A program made the position numbers and the translations under genes. Below are positions 48,226-55,698 of a stretch of 64,000 nucleotides of DNA, one piece after another. The stretch is taken from the NCBI RefSeq assembly GCF_000754095.2, contig NZ_JQSG02000006.1, positions 480,637-544,636 on the forward strand, given 5' to 3'. The notes beneath the pieces were generated by a model. The model saw only the letters and a list, made by a program, of their open reading frames with translations, did no database searches and was not told where the DNA came from. Position 1 is the stretch's first letter; each line of letters begins with the position of its first letter. The DNA is from Acidihalobacter prosperus. Lineage in GTDB: Bacteria > Pseudomonadota > Gammaproteobacteria > DSM-5130 > Acidihalobacteraceae.

Positions 48226-49482
48226 TCAGGCTCCGTCGTCAGGCAGGCAGGTCTCGCCCGCCATCAGCTGGTCGAGGGATTCGCGGGCGCGGACCTGATA
48301 GGCCTGTGGTCCGTCGACCATCACCTCCGGCGGCCGCGGACGCGCATTGTAGTTCGAGCTCATCGAGAATCCGTAGGCGCCGGCGCTGCGCACGGCCAGG
48401 ATATCGCCCTCGGCGAGATCCAGCGCGCGCTCCTTGCCGAGGAAGTCGCCGGTTTCGCACACCGGGCCGACCACATCGTAGAGCGACGTCTCGCCCGTGC
48501 GCGGCCGCACCGGCACGATTTCGTGCCAGCCCTGATACAACGACGGCCGCAGCAGGTCGTTCATCGCCGCGTCGACGATGGCGAATCGCTTGTGCGCCGT
48601 CGTCTTGAGGTACTCCACCCGCGTCAGCAACACGCCGGCATTGCCGACGATGGCGCGCCCAGGCTCCAGCAGGATTTCCAGCGGCCGGTCACCGATGCGC
48701 GCCTTGAGCGCGGCGGCGTATTCCGCCGGCGACGGCGGCGTCTCCTCGCGGTAGCGGATACCCAGCCCGCCGCCGAGATCGAGGTGGCGAATGACCATGC
48801 CCTCGGCCTGCAGCGCCTCGACCAGCGCCAGCACGCGGTCGAGCGCGTCCTGGAACGGCGCCAGCCGGGTCAGCTGGGAACCGATATGACAGTCCACGCC
48901 GACCACGTCGAGATGCGGCAGGGCGGCTGCGCGACGGTAAACGGCCGGCGCGGATTCGATATCGATGCCGAACTTGTTCTCCTTGAGCCCCGTGGCGATG
49001 TACGGGTGCGTGCCGGCGTCCACGTCGGGATTCACGCGCAACGATACCGGCGCCCGCAGACCGAGCGCGCCGGCCACGTCGTTGAGTCTTTCCAGCTCGG
49101 GCGCCGATTCGACGTTGAAGCAGCGGATGCCAACTTCCAGCGCGCGGCGCATTTCGTGCGCCTGCTTGCCGATGCCAGAAAACACGACCCGCGCCGGGTC
49201 GCCGCCGGCTCTCAGCACCCGCTCCAGTTCACCCACGGACACGATGTCGAAACCCGAACCCAGACGCGCCAGCAGATTGAGCACGGCCAGGTTGCCGTTG
49301 GCCTTGACCGCGTAGCAGATCAGATGCGGGTGCTCGCCGAGCGCTTCGTCGAAGGCCCGCCAGTGACGTTCCAGCGTGGCCCTGGAATAGACGTAGCAGG
49401 GCGTGCCGAAACGGGCGGCTATTTCCTCCAGGAACACGGACTCGGCGCTCAGTACGCCCTCCCGATAGACGAAATGATCCAT
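48226..49482 (-). CDS. lysA: Diaminopimelate decarboxylase LysA
   Basis: A 418-residue PLP enzyme that makes lysine from meso-diaminopimelate. The PLP lysine is in YAVKANGN, and the PLP phosphate loop is in HLDLGGGLGI and EPGRAIVGNAG. The C-terminal catalytic cysteine is in GPVCETGDFLG. The ATG at 49482 follows the lppL stop by 1 nt, so it is translationally coupled. Confidence 0.97.
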   Translation of the reverse strand: MDHFVYREGVLSAESVFLEEIAARFGTPCYVYSRATLERHWRAFDEALGEHPHLICYAVKANGNLAVLNLLARLGSGFDIVSVGELERVLRAGGDPARVVFSGIGKQAHEMRRALEVGIRCFNVESAPELERLNDVAGALGLRAPVSLRVNPDVDAGTHPYIATGLKENKFGIDIESAPAVYRRAAALPHLDVVGVDCHIGSQLTRLAPFQDALDRVLALVEALQAEGMVIRHLDLGGGLGIRYREETPPSPAEYAAALKARIGDRPLEILLEPGRAIVGNAGVLLTRVEYLKTTAHKRFAIVDAAMNDLLRPSLYQGWHEIVPVRPRTGETSLYDVVGPVCETGDFLGKERALDLAEGDILAVRSAGAYGFSMSSNYNARPRPPEVMVDGPQAYQVRARESLDQLMAGETCLPDDGA

Positions 49483-49483
49483 A

Positions 49484-49624
49484 CTAGCTCCCGGCGGCTG
49501 GCTGCGTGGCGCCCTGGTTCGAGGGCAGGTAAAGCGGTCCCTTGTGGCCACAGCCGGACAGCGCCGCGCACAGCAGGATCGCACAGGCGAACGGCAACAG
49601 CCGCCGCAGGCAGAATGGCATCAT
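49484..49624 (-). CDS. Small lipoprotein LppL/LptM-like
   Basis: A 46-residue lipoprotein. A hydrophobic signal ends in a lipobox LSGC, giving lipidated C25, followed by GHKGPLYLP. This short lipoprotein with the GxKGPLYLP signature sits upstream of lysA across gammaproteobacteria. Relatives (LptM/YifL) help assemble the LPS transport machine LptD. Its stop is 1 nt before the lysA ATG. Confidence 0.88.
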   Translation of the reverse strand: MMPFCLRRLLPFACAILLCAALSGCGHKGPLYLPSNQGATQPAAGS

Positions 49625-49733
49625 CGGAAAAGACCTTGAGGTGGCGCCGAAACGCGCACGAGTATAACAGCACGCACCCCGGACACGGATCGGTTCGCGC
49701 AACCGCCCGCCGCCCACTGCGCATGGAGCCCGC

Positions 49734-50387
49734 ATGCCCCCCAGCCTTGATTACGTCGAATCCGGTCCCACGCAGGGACACCGCCACACCTGCGTCTGGC
49801 TGCATGGGCTGGGCGCCGACGGCAACGACCTGAAGCCCTTTGCCGATGCGCTGAATCTGCCGGCGCGACATACGATACGGCAGGTCTTCCCGCACGCGCC
49901 GCTGCGTCACATCGCGCTCTGGGGCGATGTCCCGCTGCGCGCCTGGTATCGTTTCGCCAGCCTGGATTTCGGTCGCGGCGAGCATGCCGGCGACATCCGC
50001 AGCGCGACCGCGCTCGTCGAAACCCTGCTGATTCGCGAGCGCAACGCCCTGCCCGCGAGCGGCCGTCTGGTCGTCGGCGGCTTCTCCCAGGGCGGCCTCA
50101 TCGCGCTGGCCGCCGGCCTGGCGGGCAACGTGCCGGTGGATGGCGTGGCCGCCCTGTCGACCTATCAGTGGTCGGCAAGCATGCCGGCGCAGCCTTCGCC
50201 GCCGGTCTTCATGGCCCATGGCGACGCCGACTCGGTCATACCGATCGCAATCGGCCGAGCCTCGGCGCAGCGGCTGGCTTCCCAGGGCGTCGCCGTGGAC
50301 TGGCGCGAATACGCCATGGCGCATGCGATCTGTCAGCCGGAGATCGGCGACCTCGCGGGCTGGCTCGGGGCGCGACTGAAAGACTGA
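49734..50387 (+). CDS. Carboxylesterase/phospholipase (alpha/beta hydrolase)
   Basis: A 217-residue cytoplasmic esterase of the Est/acyl-protein-thioesterase-like family. The oxyanion loop is VWLHGLGADGND, the nucleophilic serine is in GGFSQGG, the aspartate is in AHGDADSVIP, and the histidine is in MAHAIC. Substrates are short-chain esters or lysophospholipids. It is divergent from lppL across 109 bp. Confidence 0.9.
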   Translation: MPPSLDYVESGPTQGHRHTCVWLHGLGADGNDLKPFADALNLPARHTIRQVFPHAPLRHIALWGDVPLRAWYRFASLDFGRGEHAGDIRSATALVETLLIRERNALPASGRLVVGGFSQGGLIALAAGLAGNVPVDGVAALSTYQWSASMPAQPSPPVFMAHGDADSVIPIAIGRASAQRLASQGVAVDWREYAMAHAICQPEIGDLAGWLGARLKD

Positions 50388-50441
50388 CGCCCCGCTTGCG
50401 CCGGCATTGGCACGGACACGCCATGGGACTATGCTCACCTC

Positions 50442-50819
50442 ATGGACCGGGATCCCCCTTCATCGGGCCCACTCGCATCCGGTGTGGCGCTCGAACCCGC
50501 CGAGCCGCTGTGGCAGCGTGTTCCCACGCGCATGCCCGACGGCCGTCCCGTCAGCGATTTCATGATGCTCATCCCGCGCCTGCGCCAGCAGCCGCCGCAC
50601 ATCCTCCAGCGCACTCTGCGCGAGATCGACGGCGTGCTCGCGCGCTACCGCAGCGTGGTGCTGTTCGCCGATCTCAACCTCAAGATCAACACCCTCTGGG
50701 TCAGCGTGCGGCCGGTCCCCGGGATCTGCCTGGAACTGCCCGCGGCGGTGAAACTCTGCGTCCCCGAAGCCGTGTTGATCGGCCAGCCACGACCGCAAAG
50801 AACATGGCGAAGGCGCTGA
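50442..50819 (+). CDS. Conserved small protein of unknown function
   Basis: A 125-residue protein not recognised. The middle reads like a compact alpha/beta domain (DFMMLIPRLRQQPPHILQRTLREID, then VVLFADLNLKINTLWVSV). There is no signal peptide or membrane segment. Codon use matches neighbours and it overlaps the following DUF2905 gene by 16 nt, so it is probably real and translationally coupled. Confidence 0.6.
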   Translation: MDRDPPSSGPLASGVALEPAEPLWQRVPTRMPDGRPVSDFMMLIPRLRQQPPHILQRTLREIDGVLARYRSVVLFADLNLKINTLWVSVRPVPGICLELPAAVKLCVPEAVLIGQPRPQRTWRRR

Positions 50820-51004
50820 TCGCGCTTGGCGCCGTCCTGATCGTCGCGGGGCTCGCCTGGCCCTGGCTCGCCCGGCTGGGCCTGGGCCGTCTGCCCGGCG
50901 ATTTCGTGTTCCGCCGCGAGGGTTTCGTCTTCTATTTTCCGCTGACCACCTCGATCGTGGTCAGTCTGGTGATCTCGCTGCTGATCTGGCTGTTCAGGAA
51001 ATAG
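50804..51004 (+). CDS. DUF2905 small membrane protein
   Basis: A 66-residue inner-membrane protein with two hydrophobic helices (about 4-22 and 44-63) separated by LGRLPGDFVFRREGFVFYFP, the signature of DUF2905. The function is unknown. Its start lies within the upstream gene's 3' end, and its last 11 nt overlap the convergent gene at 50994. Confidence 0.85.
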   Translation: MAKALIALGAVLIVAGLAWPWLARLGLGRLPGDFVFRREGFVFYFPLTTSIVVSLVISLLIWLFRK

Positions 51005-51749
51005 AGGCCCGGAGCTCCGACGCCGCCCGCAGCTCGGCCAGCCAGGCCTCCACGTCGATCGGCAGGTAGCCGATGACCTCGAGTCGCCGGTCCGCGAACG
51101 CATCCCGCCCGGGAAAAGCCTGTTGCCAGACCTCGATCGCGGCATCGCGGTGCGCCAGCAGGCCATCGATATGCGGTCGGAACAGGCGCAGCATGGCCGT
51201 GATCCAGCGATTGACCGGCCACGAAGGATTCGCGTGGTCGATAGCAAAGCGTGGCACCAGCGCCTTGACCGTGGACGCCGGATACCAGGTCTCGCCGGTC
51301 ACCCAGCGATTGGTGGTGAACAGGCCGACCGGATAGCCCCAGTCGTCCATGGCGATCGCCACCAGGTGTGCGATCGCCTCCTTGCCTTCCGGCCAGGCCT
51401 CGTCGACGTGCATCGCCGCATAGGGCGCAGGCGGCGCGTCGAGCAGACCGGTGCGGATGAAGGCGTGAAAGTGCCCGTGCTCCGTCGTGTCGTCACGGTG
51501 CGCGTGGTAGTAGTACTGCGCGCGACTGTCGGCGTCTCCGACCTCCTCGCGCGGGTAATGCTCGTACTCGACGAACTCACCCTGACCGCGCAGGATTTCG
51601 CCGACCACGTTGAGTCCGCCGCGTTCGAGCGCGCGGTAGCATTCGCGGATTTCGTCGCCGGCGGCGAGCAGCGCCGCGCGCACCCCGGCCCCCAGGGCCG
51701 TGGCGACCGGAGCGGCCAGCGGCGGGAGCGGCGGCGTCATGTCATCCAC
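50994..51749 (-). CDS. Conserved protein of unknown function, His-rich centre
   Basis: A 251-residue soluble protein without recognised function. The centre is rich in histidine, tyrosine and acids (YYYHAHRDDTTEHGHFHAFI), which could hold a metal. Other parts are WVTGETWYPA and a long C-terminal helical region. No signal peptide was seen. It lies between DUF2905 (convergent, 11-nt overlap) and a Cys-rich peptide gene (same strand, 40 nt upstream), with which it could share a transcript. Confidence 0.65.
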   Translation of the reverse strand: MDDMTPPLPPLAAPVATALGAGVRAALLAAGDEIRECYRALERGGLNVVGEILRGQGEFVEYEHYPREEVGDADSRAQYYYHAHRDDTTEHGHFHAFIRTGLLDAPPAPYAAMHVDEAWPEGKEAIAHLVAIAMDDWGYPVGLFTTNRWVTGETWYPASTVKALVPRFAIDHANPSWPVNRWITAMLRLFRPHIDGLLAHRDAAIEVWQQAFPGRDAFADRRLEVIGYLPIDVEAWLAELRAASELRASIS

Positions 51750-51789
51750 GGATCATGCGCCCAACCAGGCTCCGCCACGCCCGGAGCGT

Positions 51790-52044
51790 CTACATGCTCG
51801 AAGAGGATTTCTGCATCCCCGCACCCTTGGCTGCGCAGGGATTTTTGTCGGCGCAACCTTTCTTGTCCATCGTCTTCTTGGCCGCGCAGGGATTCTTCGA
51901 GGCGCAGGGACTCGCCATCTTGGGGGCGCAGGGCTTGCACGGCGTGGCCGCATACGCGGGCACCGCGGCGCCGGCCGCAAGACCGATCAAGGTGCTGCCC
52001 GCCAGGGCAATCGCCGCCTTCTTCGCTTTCGGGTTTCTCTGCAT
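51790..52044 (-). CDS. Small exported Cys-rich protein with NPCAAK repeats
   Basis: An 84-residue protein. A signal peptide (about 1-32, ending AYA-A) is followed by a 52-residue mature part made of short Cys-Pro repeats: PCKPCAPK, SPCASK, NPCAAK, KGCADK, NPCAAK. There are six cysteines and many lysines. Such peptides are low-complexity and may bind metal (copper or zinc) or be a modified peptide. No bufB/bufC-type maturation genes are adjacent. A GGGAG ribosome site lies upstream of 52044. Confidence 0.7.
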   Translation of the reverse strand: MQRNPKAKKAAIALAGSTLIGLAAGAAVPAYAATPCKPCAPKMASPCASKNPCAAKKTMDKKGCADKNPCAAKGAGMQKSSSSM

Positions 52045-52253
52045 CGTTAGTCTCCCTTGGCTATCCTCATGTTCGGGTCCAGGGCATGCCCTGAATCATT
52101 TCGACCGCCACGGCGCGCGGCGAGTTCGCCCGTCCGTCCGATGTCGCCGCATCGCGACGGCTGCCCGGCATCGGAGCGGCGTGCTAGTGTCGCGGATTCA
52201 TGGGGCGCACAACCCCATCGCATCCTGCGATGCCCGCGCCCGGGAGTCACCGA

Positions 52254-53855
52254 ATGGCCTTCGATCCGACGCGCCGCCTGCTGCTACGGGCCGCGCCATG
52301 GCTGGCCCTGCTGACCGCCGGACGAGCGGTTGCTGGGGATATCGCGCATGCCGCCGATTCCGACACCCTGCGGCTCGGCCCGGCCCAGCCCTTCGATTTC
52401 GAACGCCTGCGCCAGCGCGCGCGCGCGCTGGCCGCGCGGGACTACCGTCCGCTGCCGATACGCCATCCCCACCTGCTGGATCGCATCGACTACGACCGCT
52501 ACCAGCAGATTCGCTATCGCAGCGCCGATGCGCTCTGGCGCGATAGCCGCCGACCGTACCCCGTGGAATTCTTCCATCTCGGCCGTTATGCGCGCCGACC
52601 CGTGGAGATTTACGCGCTCGCGGACCGGATGGCACGCCAGGTCCGCTACAGCCCGGACCTTTTCGACTATGGCCGCAGCGGCCTGCGTGCCCAGGCTCCC
52701 GCCGATCTCGGCTTTGCCGGCTTCCGCGTCATGCACGACGACCATCGTCCCGGCGACTGGCTCGCCTACATGGGGGCCAGCTACTTCCGCAGCGCCGGCA
52801 CGCAGAACCAGTACGGCCTCTCGGCGCGCGGCGTCGCGGTCGACACCACAGCGCCCGGTACGCGCGAGGAGTTCCCGGATTTCACCACCTTCTGGCTGGA
52901 GGAACCTCCCGGCGCCGACGAGATCGTGGTCTACGCCCTGCTCGATGGCCCGAGCCTGACCGGCGCCTACCGCATGCGCTGGCGCAAAGAGCGCGAGGCC
53001 GTCACCACGGACATCTCGGCGGAACTGTTCCAGCGCCGCGATATCGCACAGCTCGGCGTTGCGCCGTTGACCAGCATGTACTGGTACAGCGAAACCAATC
53101 AACGCACCGCCCCCGATTGGCATCCCGAAATCCACGACAGCGACGGCCTGGCGCTGTGGACCGGGCAGGGCGAACGCATCTGGGTGCCGCTGAACAACCC
53201 GCCGCGCGTGCAGACCAACAGCTACCAGGACCTCGACCCCAAGGGTTTCGGTCTGCTGCAGCGCGACCGCGACTTTCGCCACTACCTCGACGACAGCACC
53301 TACTACGATCGGCGCCCCAGCGTGTGGGTCGAACCGCAAGGTGCGTGGGGCAAGGGCGCCGTGGTGCTGGTGGAAATCCCCACCACCGACGAAACCAGCG
53401 ACAACATCGTCGCCTTCTGGCAACCCGCGCGCGGCGCGCGCGCGGGCGACACCTGGCCGCTGACCTATCGGCTCCATTGGGCCGCCCACGAACCCTTCCC
53501 GCCCGCCGTCGCGCACGTCGTCGGCACTCGTCTCGGCCAGCCCGGCATACCGGGCCAGCACACCCCGCGCGACCCGCACGGCCGCAAGTTCGTGATCGAA
53601 TTCACGGGCGGGCCGCTGGCCGACATGCCGCAGCGGTTCGACATCAAGCCCGTGGTCACCGCCTCGCGCGGCAGCGTGAGCAACGCCTTCGTGCTCAAAA
53701 TCCTCGGCACCGACCTCTGGCGCGCGCAATTCGACCTGCATACCGAAGGTGCCGAGCCGATCGACCTGCGCTGTTACCTTCGGTTGGGAGACAGCACACT
53801 GAGCGAAACCTGGCTGTACCAGTATTGGCCGGGGAATAACGGCTTCACGAGATGA
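52254..53855 (+). CDS. opgD: Periplasmic glucan biosynthesis protein OpgD (MdoD)
   Basis: A 533-residue OpgG/OpgD-family protein that shapes osmoregulated periplasmic glucans. The twin-arginine signal (PTRRLLLRAAP) at the N-terminus indicates Tat export, which is the OpgD rather than OpgG trait. Family segments include FFHLGRYARRPVEIYAL and the C-terminal WLYQYWPGN. GGGAG lies before the ATG at 52254. No opgH is in the window. Two hairpins follow the stop. Confidence 0.93.
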   Translation: MAFDPTRRLLLRAAPWLALLTAGRAVAGDIAHAADSDTLRLGPAQPFDFERLRQRARALAARDYRPLPIRHPHLLDRIDYDRYQQIRYRSADALWRDSRRPYPVEFFHLGRYARRPVEIYALADRMARQVRYSPDLFDYGRSGLRAQAPADLGFAGFRVMHDDHRPGDWLAYMGASYFRSAGTQNQYGLSARGVAVDTTAPGTREEFPDFTTFWLEEPPGADEIVVYALLDGPSLTGAYRMRWRKEREAVTTDISAELFQRRDIAQLGVAPLTSMYWYSETNQRTAPDWHPEIHDSDGLALWTGQGERIWVPLNNPPRVQTNSYQDLDPKGFGLLQRDRDFRHYLDDSTYYDRRPSVWVEPQGAWGKGAVVLVEIPTTDETSDNIVAFWQPARGARAGDTWPLTYRLHWAAHEPFPPAVAHVVGTRLGQPGIPGQHTPRDPHGRKFVIEFTGGPLADMPQRFDIKPVVTASRGSVSNAFVLKILGTDLWRAQFDLHTEGAEPIDLRCYLRLGDSTLSETWLYQYWPGNNGFTR

Positions 53856-53870
53856 TGCACAGTGAAAATG

Positions 53871-53915
53871 GCCCGCGCATATCATGCGGGCGACGCATCA
53901 CACGCCACAGGCGTG
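53871..53915. repeat. Two adjacent hairpins between opgD and the RayT transposase (REP-like/terminator)
   Basis: GCCCGC (53871-53876) pairs with GCGGGC (53886-53891), and CACGCC (53901-53906) with GGCGTG (53910-53915). Two short GC hairpins next to a RayT gene resemble a REP doublet, the substrate type of this transposase family. They could equally serve as opgD/rayT terminators. No other copies were searched for. Confidence 0.4.
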
Positions 53916-53916
53916 C

Positions 53917-54768
53917 TCAGGTCACGCCTTGTAGCATCGCCGACCTGACAATGCGCCCTACCGTGGCCAGATGCAGCCCGAAATGTTCCGCAATCTCCCG
54001 GTAACTGTAGGCACCCGTAGCATAGGCCTCGACAATGGCATCGTTACGCTCCGCATGCCGGGTTTCGATGGCCGCCAGCGATTTCGGCGGCGCTCTACGT
54101 TGCACGCGCGGGATAGCGAATCGATCGTTAGGTTTTGCGGCCTTCTTCTGCGCCCACCGCACGAACGCCTCGTCGCCCAGATAGATTTGCTGGCGCAGCG
54201 CTGTCCACACACTTTGCTGCCCGATGCCTTCGGCCACAAACTGCGCGTAGCGACGTCGGGCGACTGAGCGGCGGCTGGCAAACAGCGCCAACAACCCCTG
54301 CGTGGCCAGCCAATCCGGAGGCGTTGCTTCGCCCATCATTGCCGGATAGCTACTCCAGGGGTAATCGATCGGATGCTTGATCATCCCCGCACGAACCGGA
54401 TTGAGCACGACATAACGGGCAAGTTCCAGCAGGTAGTGATCCTTGTCGACCAGAATGCCCTTAAAGCGGCCCTGGAACAAATGCCCGCATTTATGGTGAC
54501 GACGGTTCGTCGCCTGCGTGTATACGCCGTTGAGCTGCCGCATGCCTTTGGAAAGCTTCCCATCCGGCGTCTCGATGACCAAGTGATAATGGTTGGTCAT
54601 CAAGCAATAGGCGTGGCAAATCCAATTGAATTGACCCACAACCTCGGCCAGCACCCTCAAAAACGTCAATCGGTCTTCGTCGTCTTCGACAATCGGCTCA
54701 CGCCGATCACCCCGCGAGGTGACGTGGTAGAGCGCTCCGGGAAACTCAATGCGTAGAGGACGTGCCAT
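53917..54768 (-). CDS. REP-associated tyrosine transposase (RayT, Y1_Tnp) with C-terminal HTH
   Basis: A 283-residue HUH-type Y1 transposase. The N-terminal MARPLRIEFPGALYHVTSRG, the HUH pair in NHYHLVIETP and the helix with GHLFQGRFKG followed by YLLELARYVVLNPVRAGM are typical. The catalytic Tyr is in that last helix. Residues about 235-280 add a helix-turn-helix (EAYATGAYSYREIAEHFGLHLATVGRI) used for DNA recognition. RayTs are domesticated relatives of IS200/IS605. A degenerate copy of its 5' end is at 55213-55358. Confidence 0.9.
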   Translation of the reverse strand: MARPLRIEFPGALYHVTSRGDRREPIVEDDEDRLTFLRVLAEVVGQFNWICHAYCLMTNHYHLVIETPDGKLSKGMRQLNGVYTQATNRRHHKCGHLFQGRFKGILVDKDHYLLELARYVVLNPVRAGMIKHPIDYPWSSYPAMMGEATPPDWLATQGLLALFASRRSVARRRYAQFVAEGIGQQSVWTALRQQIYLGDEAFVRWAQKKAAKPNDRFAIPRVQRRAPPKSLAAIETRHAERNDAIVEAYATGAYSYREIAEHFGLHLATVGRIVRSAMLQGVT

Positions 54769-54820
54769 AGAGGGCGCCATAGCCGATGAGGAGGGATGTT
54801 GCATTACGAGGCCAGACCCC
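54675..54820 (-). repeat. Repeat copy A: 5' end of rayT plus upstream DNA
   Basis: These 146 bp cover the first ~30 codons of rayT and about 50 bp upstream. They recur in the same orientation at 55213-55358 (exact offset 538, no indels, about 86% identity by hand alignment). Both copies end at the same GACCCC, which probably marks the outer boundary of the mobile unit. Confidence 0.8.
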
Positions 54821-54874
54821 ATTGTTTTCCAGGAGGTTGCAATGGCAGCCTCCTTTCAAAAAAATTTTGGCCCG

Positions 54875-55129
54875 TTATTTGTGCCGGATTTCCTGAAGCG
54901 CCTCGTTTATCTTGAACAGAACGATCAGCAATTCACACCAAATTCTGGCCGCGATCGCTCCAGCAACCATGTAAAAAACCCCTTCGAAGAATTTTCCAGC
55001 GGTAAAGCCGCCGTACCCGTCAAACATCGAGGCCAGCCCACCTATCAAAACAGCCAAGAGCGTTATCCAGTAAATTCCCGTAATAATTCTTGGTATCAGC
55101 ATTTTGTCGAAAAAGAAAATATCCCTCAT
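54875..55129 (-). CDS. DUF4282 small membrane protein
   Basis: An 84-residue protein with two transmembrane helices (about 17-36 and 46-65), ending ARIWCELLIVLFKINEAL, the DUF4282 signature. An AAGGAG site precedes 55129. Base composition is lower in GC than the core genes, as expected for an accessory gene. A hairpin (AGGAGGTTGC/GCAGCCTCCT, 54831-54854) lies downstream. The function is unknown. It sits between the two rayT-related repeats. Confidence 0.78.
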   Translation of the reverse strand: MRDIFFFDKMLIPRIITGIYWITLLAVLIGGLASMFDGYGGFTAGKFFEGVFYMVAGAIAARIWCELLIVLFKINEALQEIRHK

Positions 55130-55212
55130 GTCAAGCTCCTTGTTGTCCGTATCTGCGGCAAATTTCCATCACGGGCAGCACACTCTATTTGTGCCCACGG
55201 CTGACTGGTACA

Positions 55213-55358
55213 CTTCGGCGTCTTCGACAACCGGCTCACGCCGATCGCCCCGCGAGGTGACGTGGTAGAGCGCTCCGGGAAACTCCATACGTAGAGAATG
55301 CGCCCTGGAAGGCACCATAGCGGATGATGACGGATGCTACAATACGAGACCTGACCCC
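55213..55358 (-). pseudogene. Repeat copy B: degenerate 5' remnant of a rayT gene
   Basis: This remnant is homologous to the rayT start region (copy A). The position of the rayT ATG is mutated to AGG, and the coding part stops after about 30 codons, where homology ends abruptly at 55213. It is a non-functional fragment. Its outer end joins directly onto a truncated membrane-protein gene at about 55359, marking an insertion or recombination junction. Confidence 0.75.
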
Positions 55359-55627
55359 TGTTTTTGCGCTGCTTGGCGTGAACCTTCACGAACGCGGAGG
55401 AAGAGACTTTCAATAACATGACCACGCGTGCCAGTACTGAAGAGCAGCGAACGAAAAAATAGTTTTGCCTGCGGCACATTCTTTCCAACGAAGTCATAGC
55501 GAAAGGCGATGAACGATGGATAGGTGCTGCACACAGTGCCGCGCCGAAGAATGGTGAACCACAACGTAAACAGAGAGGCTGCAAGGGCAATCAACGATAC
55601 GGCGGGCGAGATGTCTGCAAAGGCCAT
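55337..55627 (-). pseudogene. 3'-truncated small membrane-protein gene of a cassette
   Basis: The frame encodes 96 residues: a membrane helix (AVSLIALAASLFTLWFTIL), then RRGTV and FFRSLLFSTGTRGHVIESLFLRV. The last dozen residues come from the rayT remnant, and the stop codon lies inside it, so the native C-terminus has been lost. Its ATG (55627) sits about 10 nt after the attC-like site's crossover point, the usual spacing in an integron cassette. The product, if made, is chimeric. Confidence 0.6.
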
Positions 55628-55631
55628 AAGG

Positions 55632-55697
55632 GGCTAACGTGGAAGTGAGCGGCCTGCGCGGCTTTTCGCGCAGGTCCGCTCGACTGTAGGGTTCGGC
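55632..55697 (-). repeat. Integron attC-like recombination site
   Basis: Read on the minus strand it begins GCCGAAC (55697-55691, R''-like) and ends GTTAGCC (55638-55632, R'-like). Between them is a 14-bp imperfect palindrome, GAGCGG-CCTGCGCG (55647-55660) against CGCGCAGG-T-CCGCTC (55667-55681), with a single bulged T. A bulged base, AAC...GTT ends and 66-bp length are the structural hallmarks of attC. It lies 1 nt beyond the stop of the DUF2971-like gene. Confidence 0.65.
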
Positions 55698-55698
55698 G

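Noticed and set aside
52284-53885. 533-codon leftward frame opposite opgD
   Set aside because: Antisense to a full-length OpgD with Tat signal; no motifs in the shadow product.
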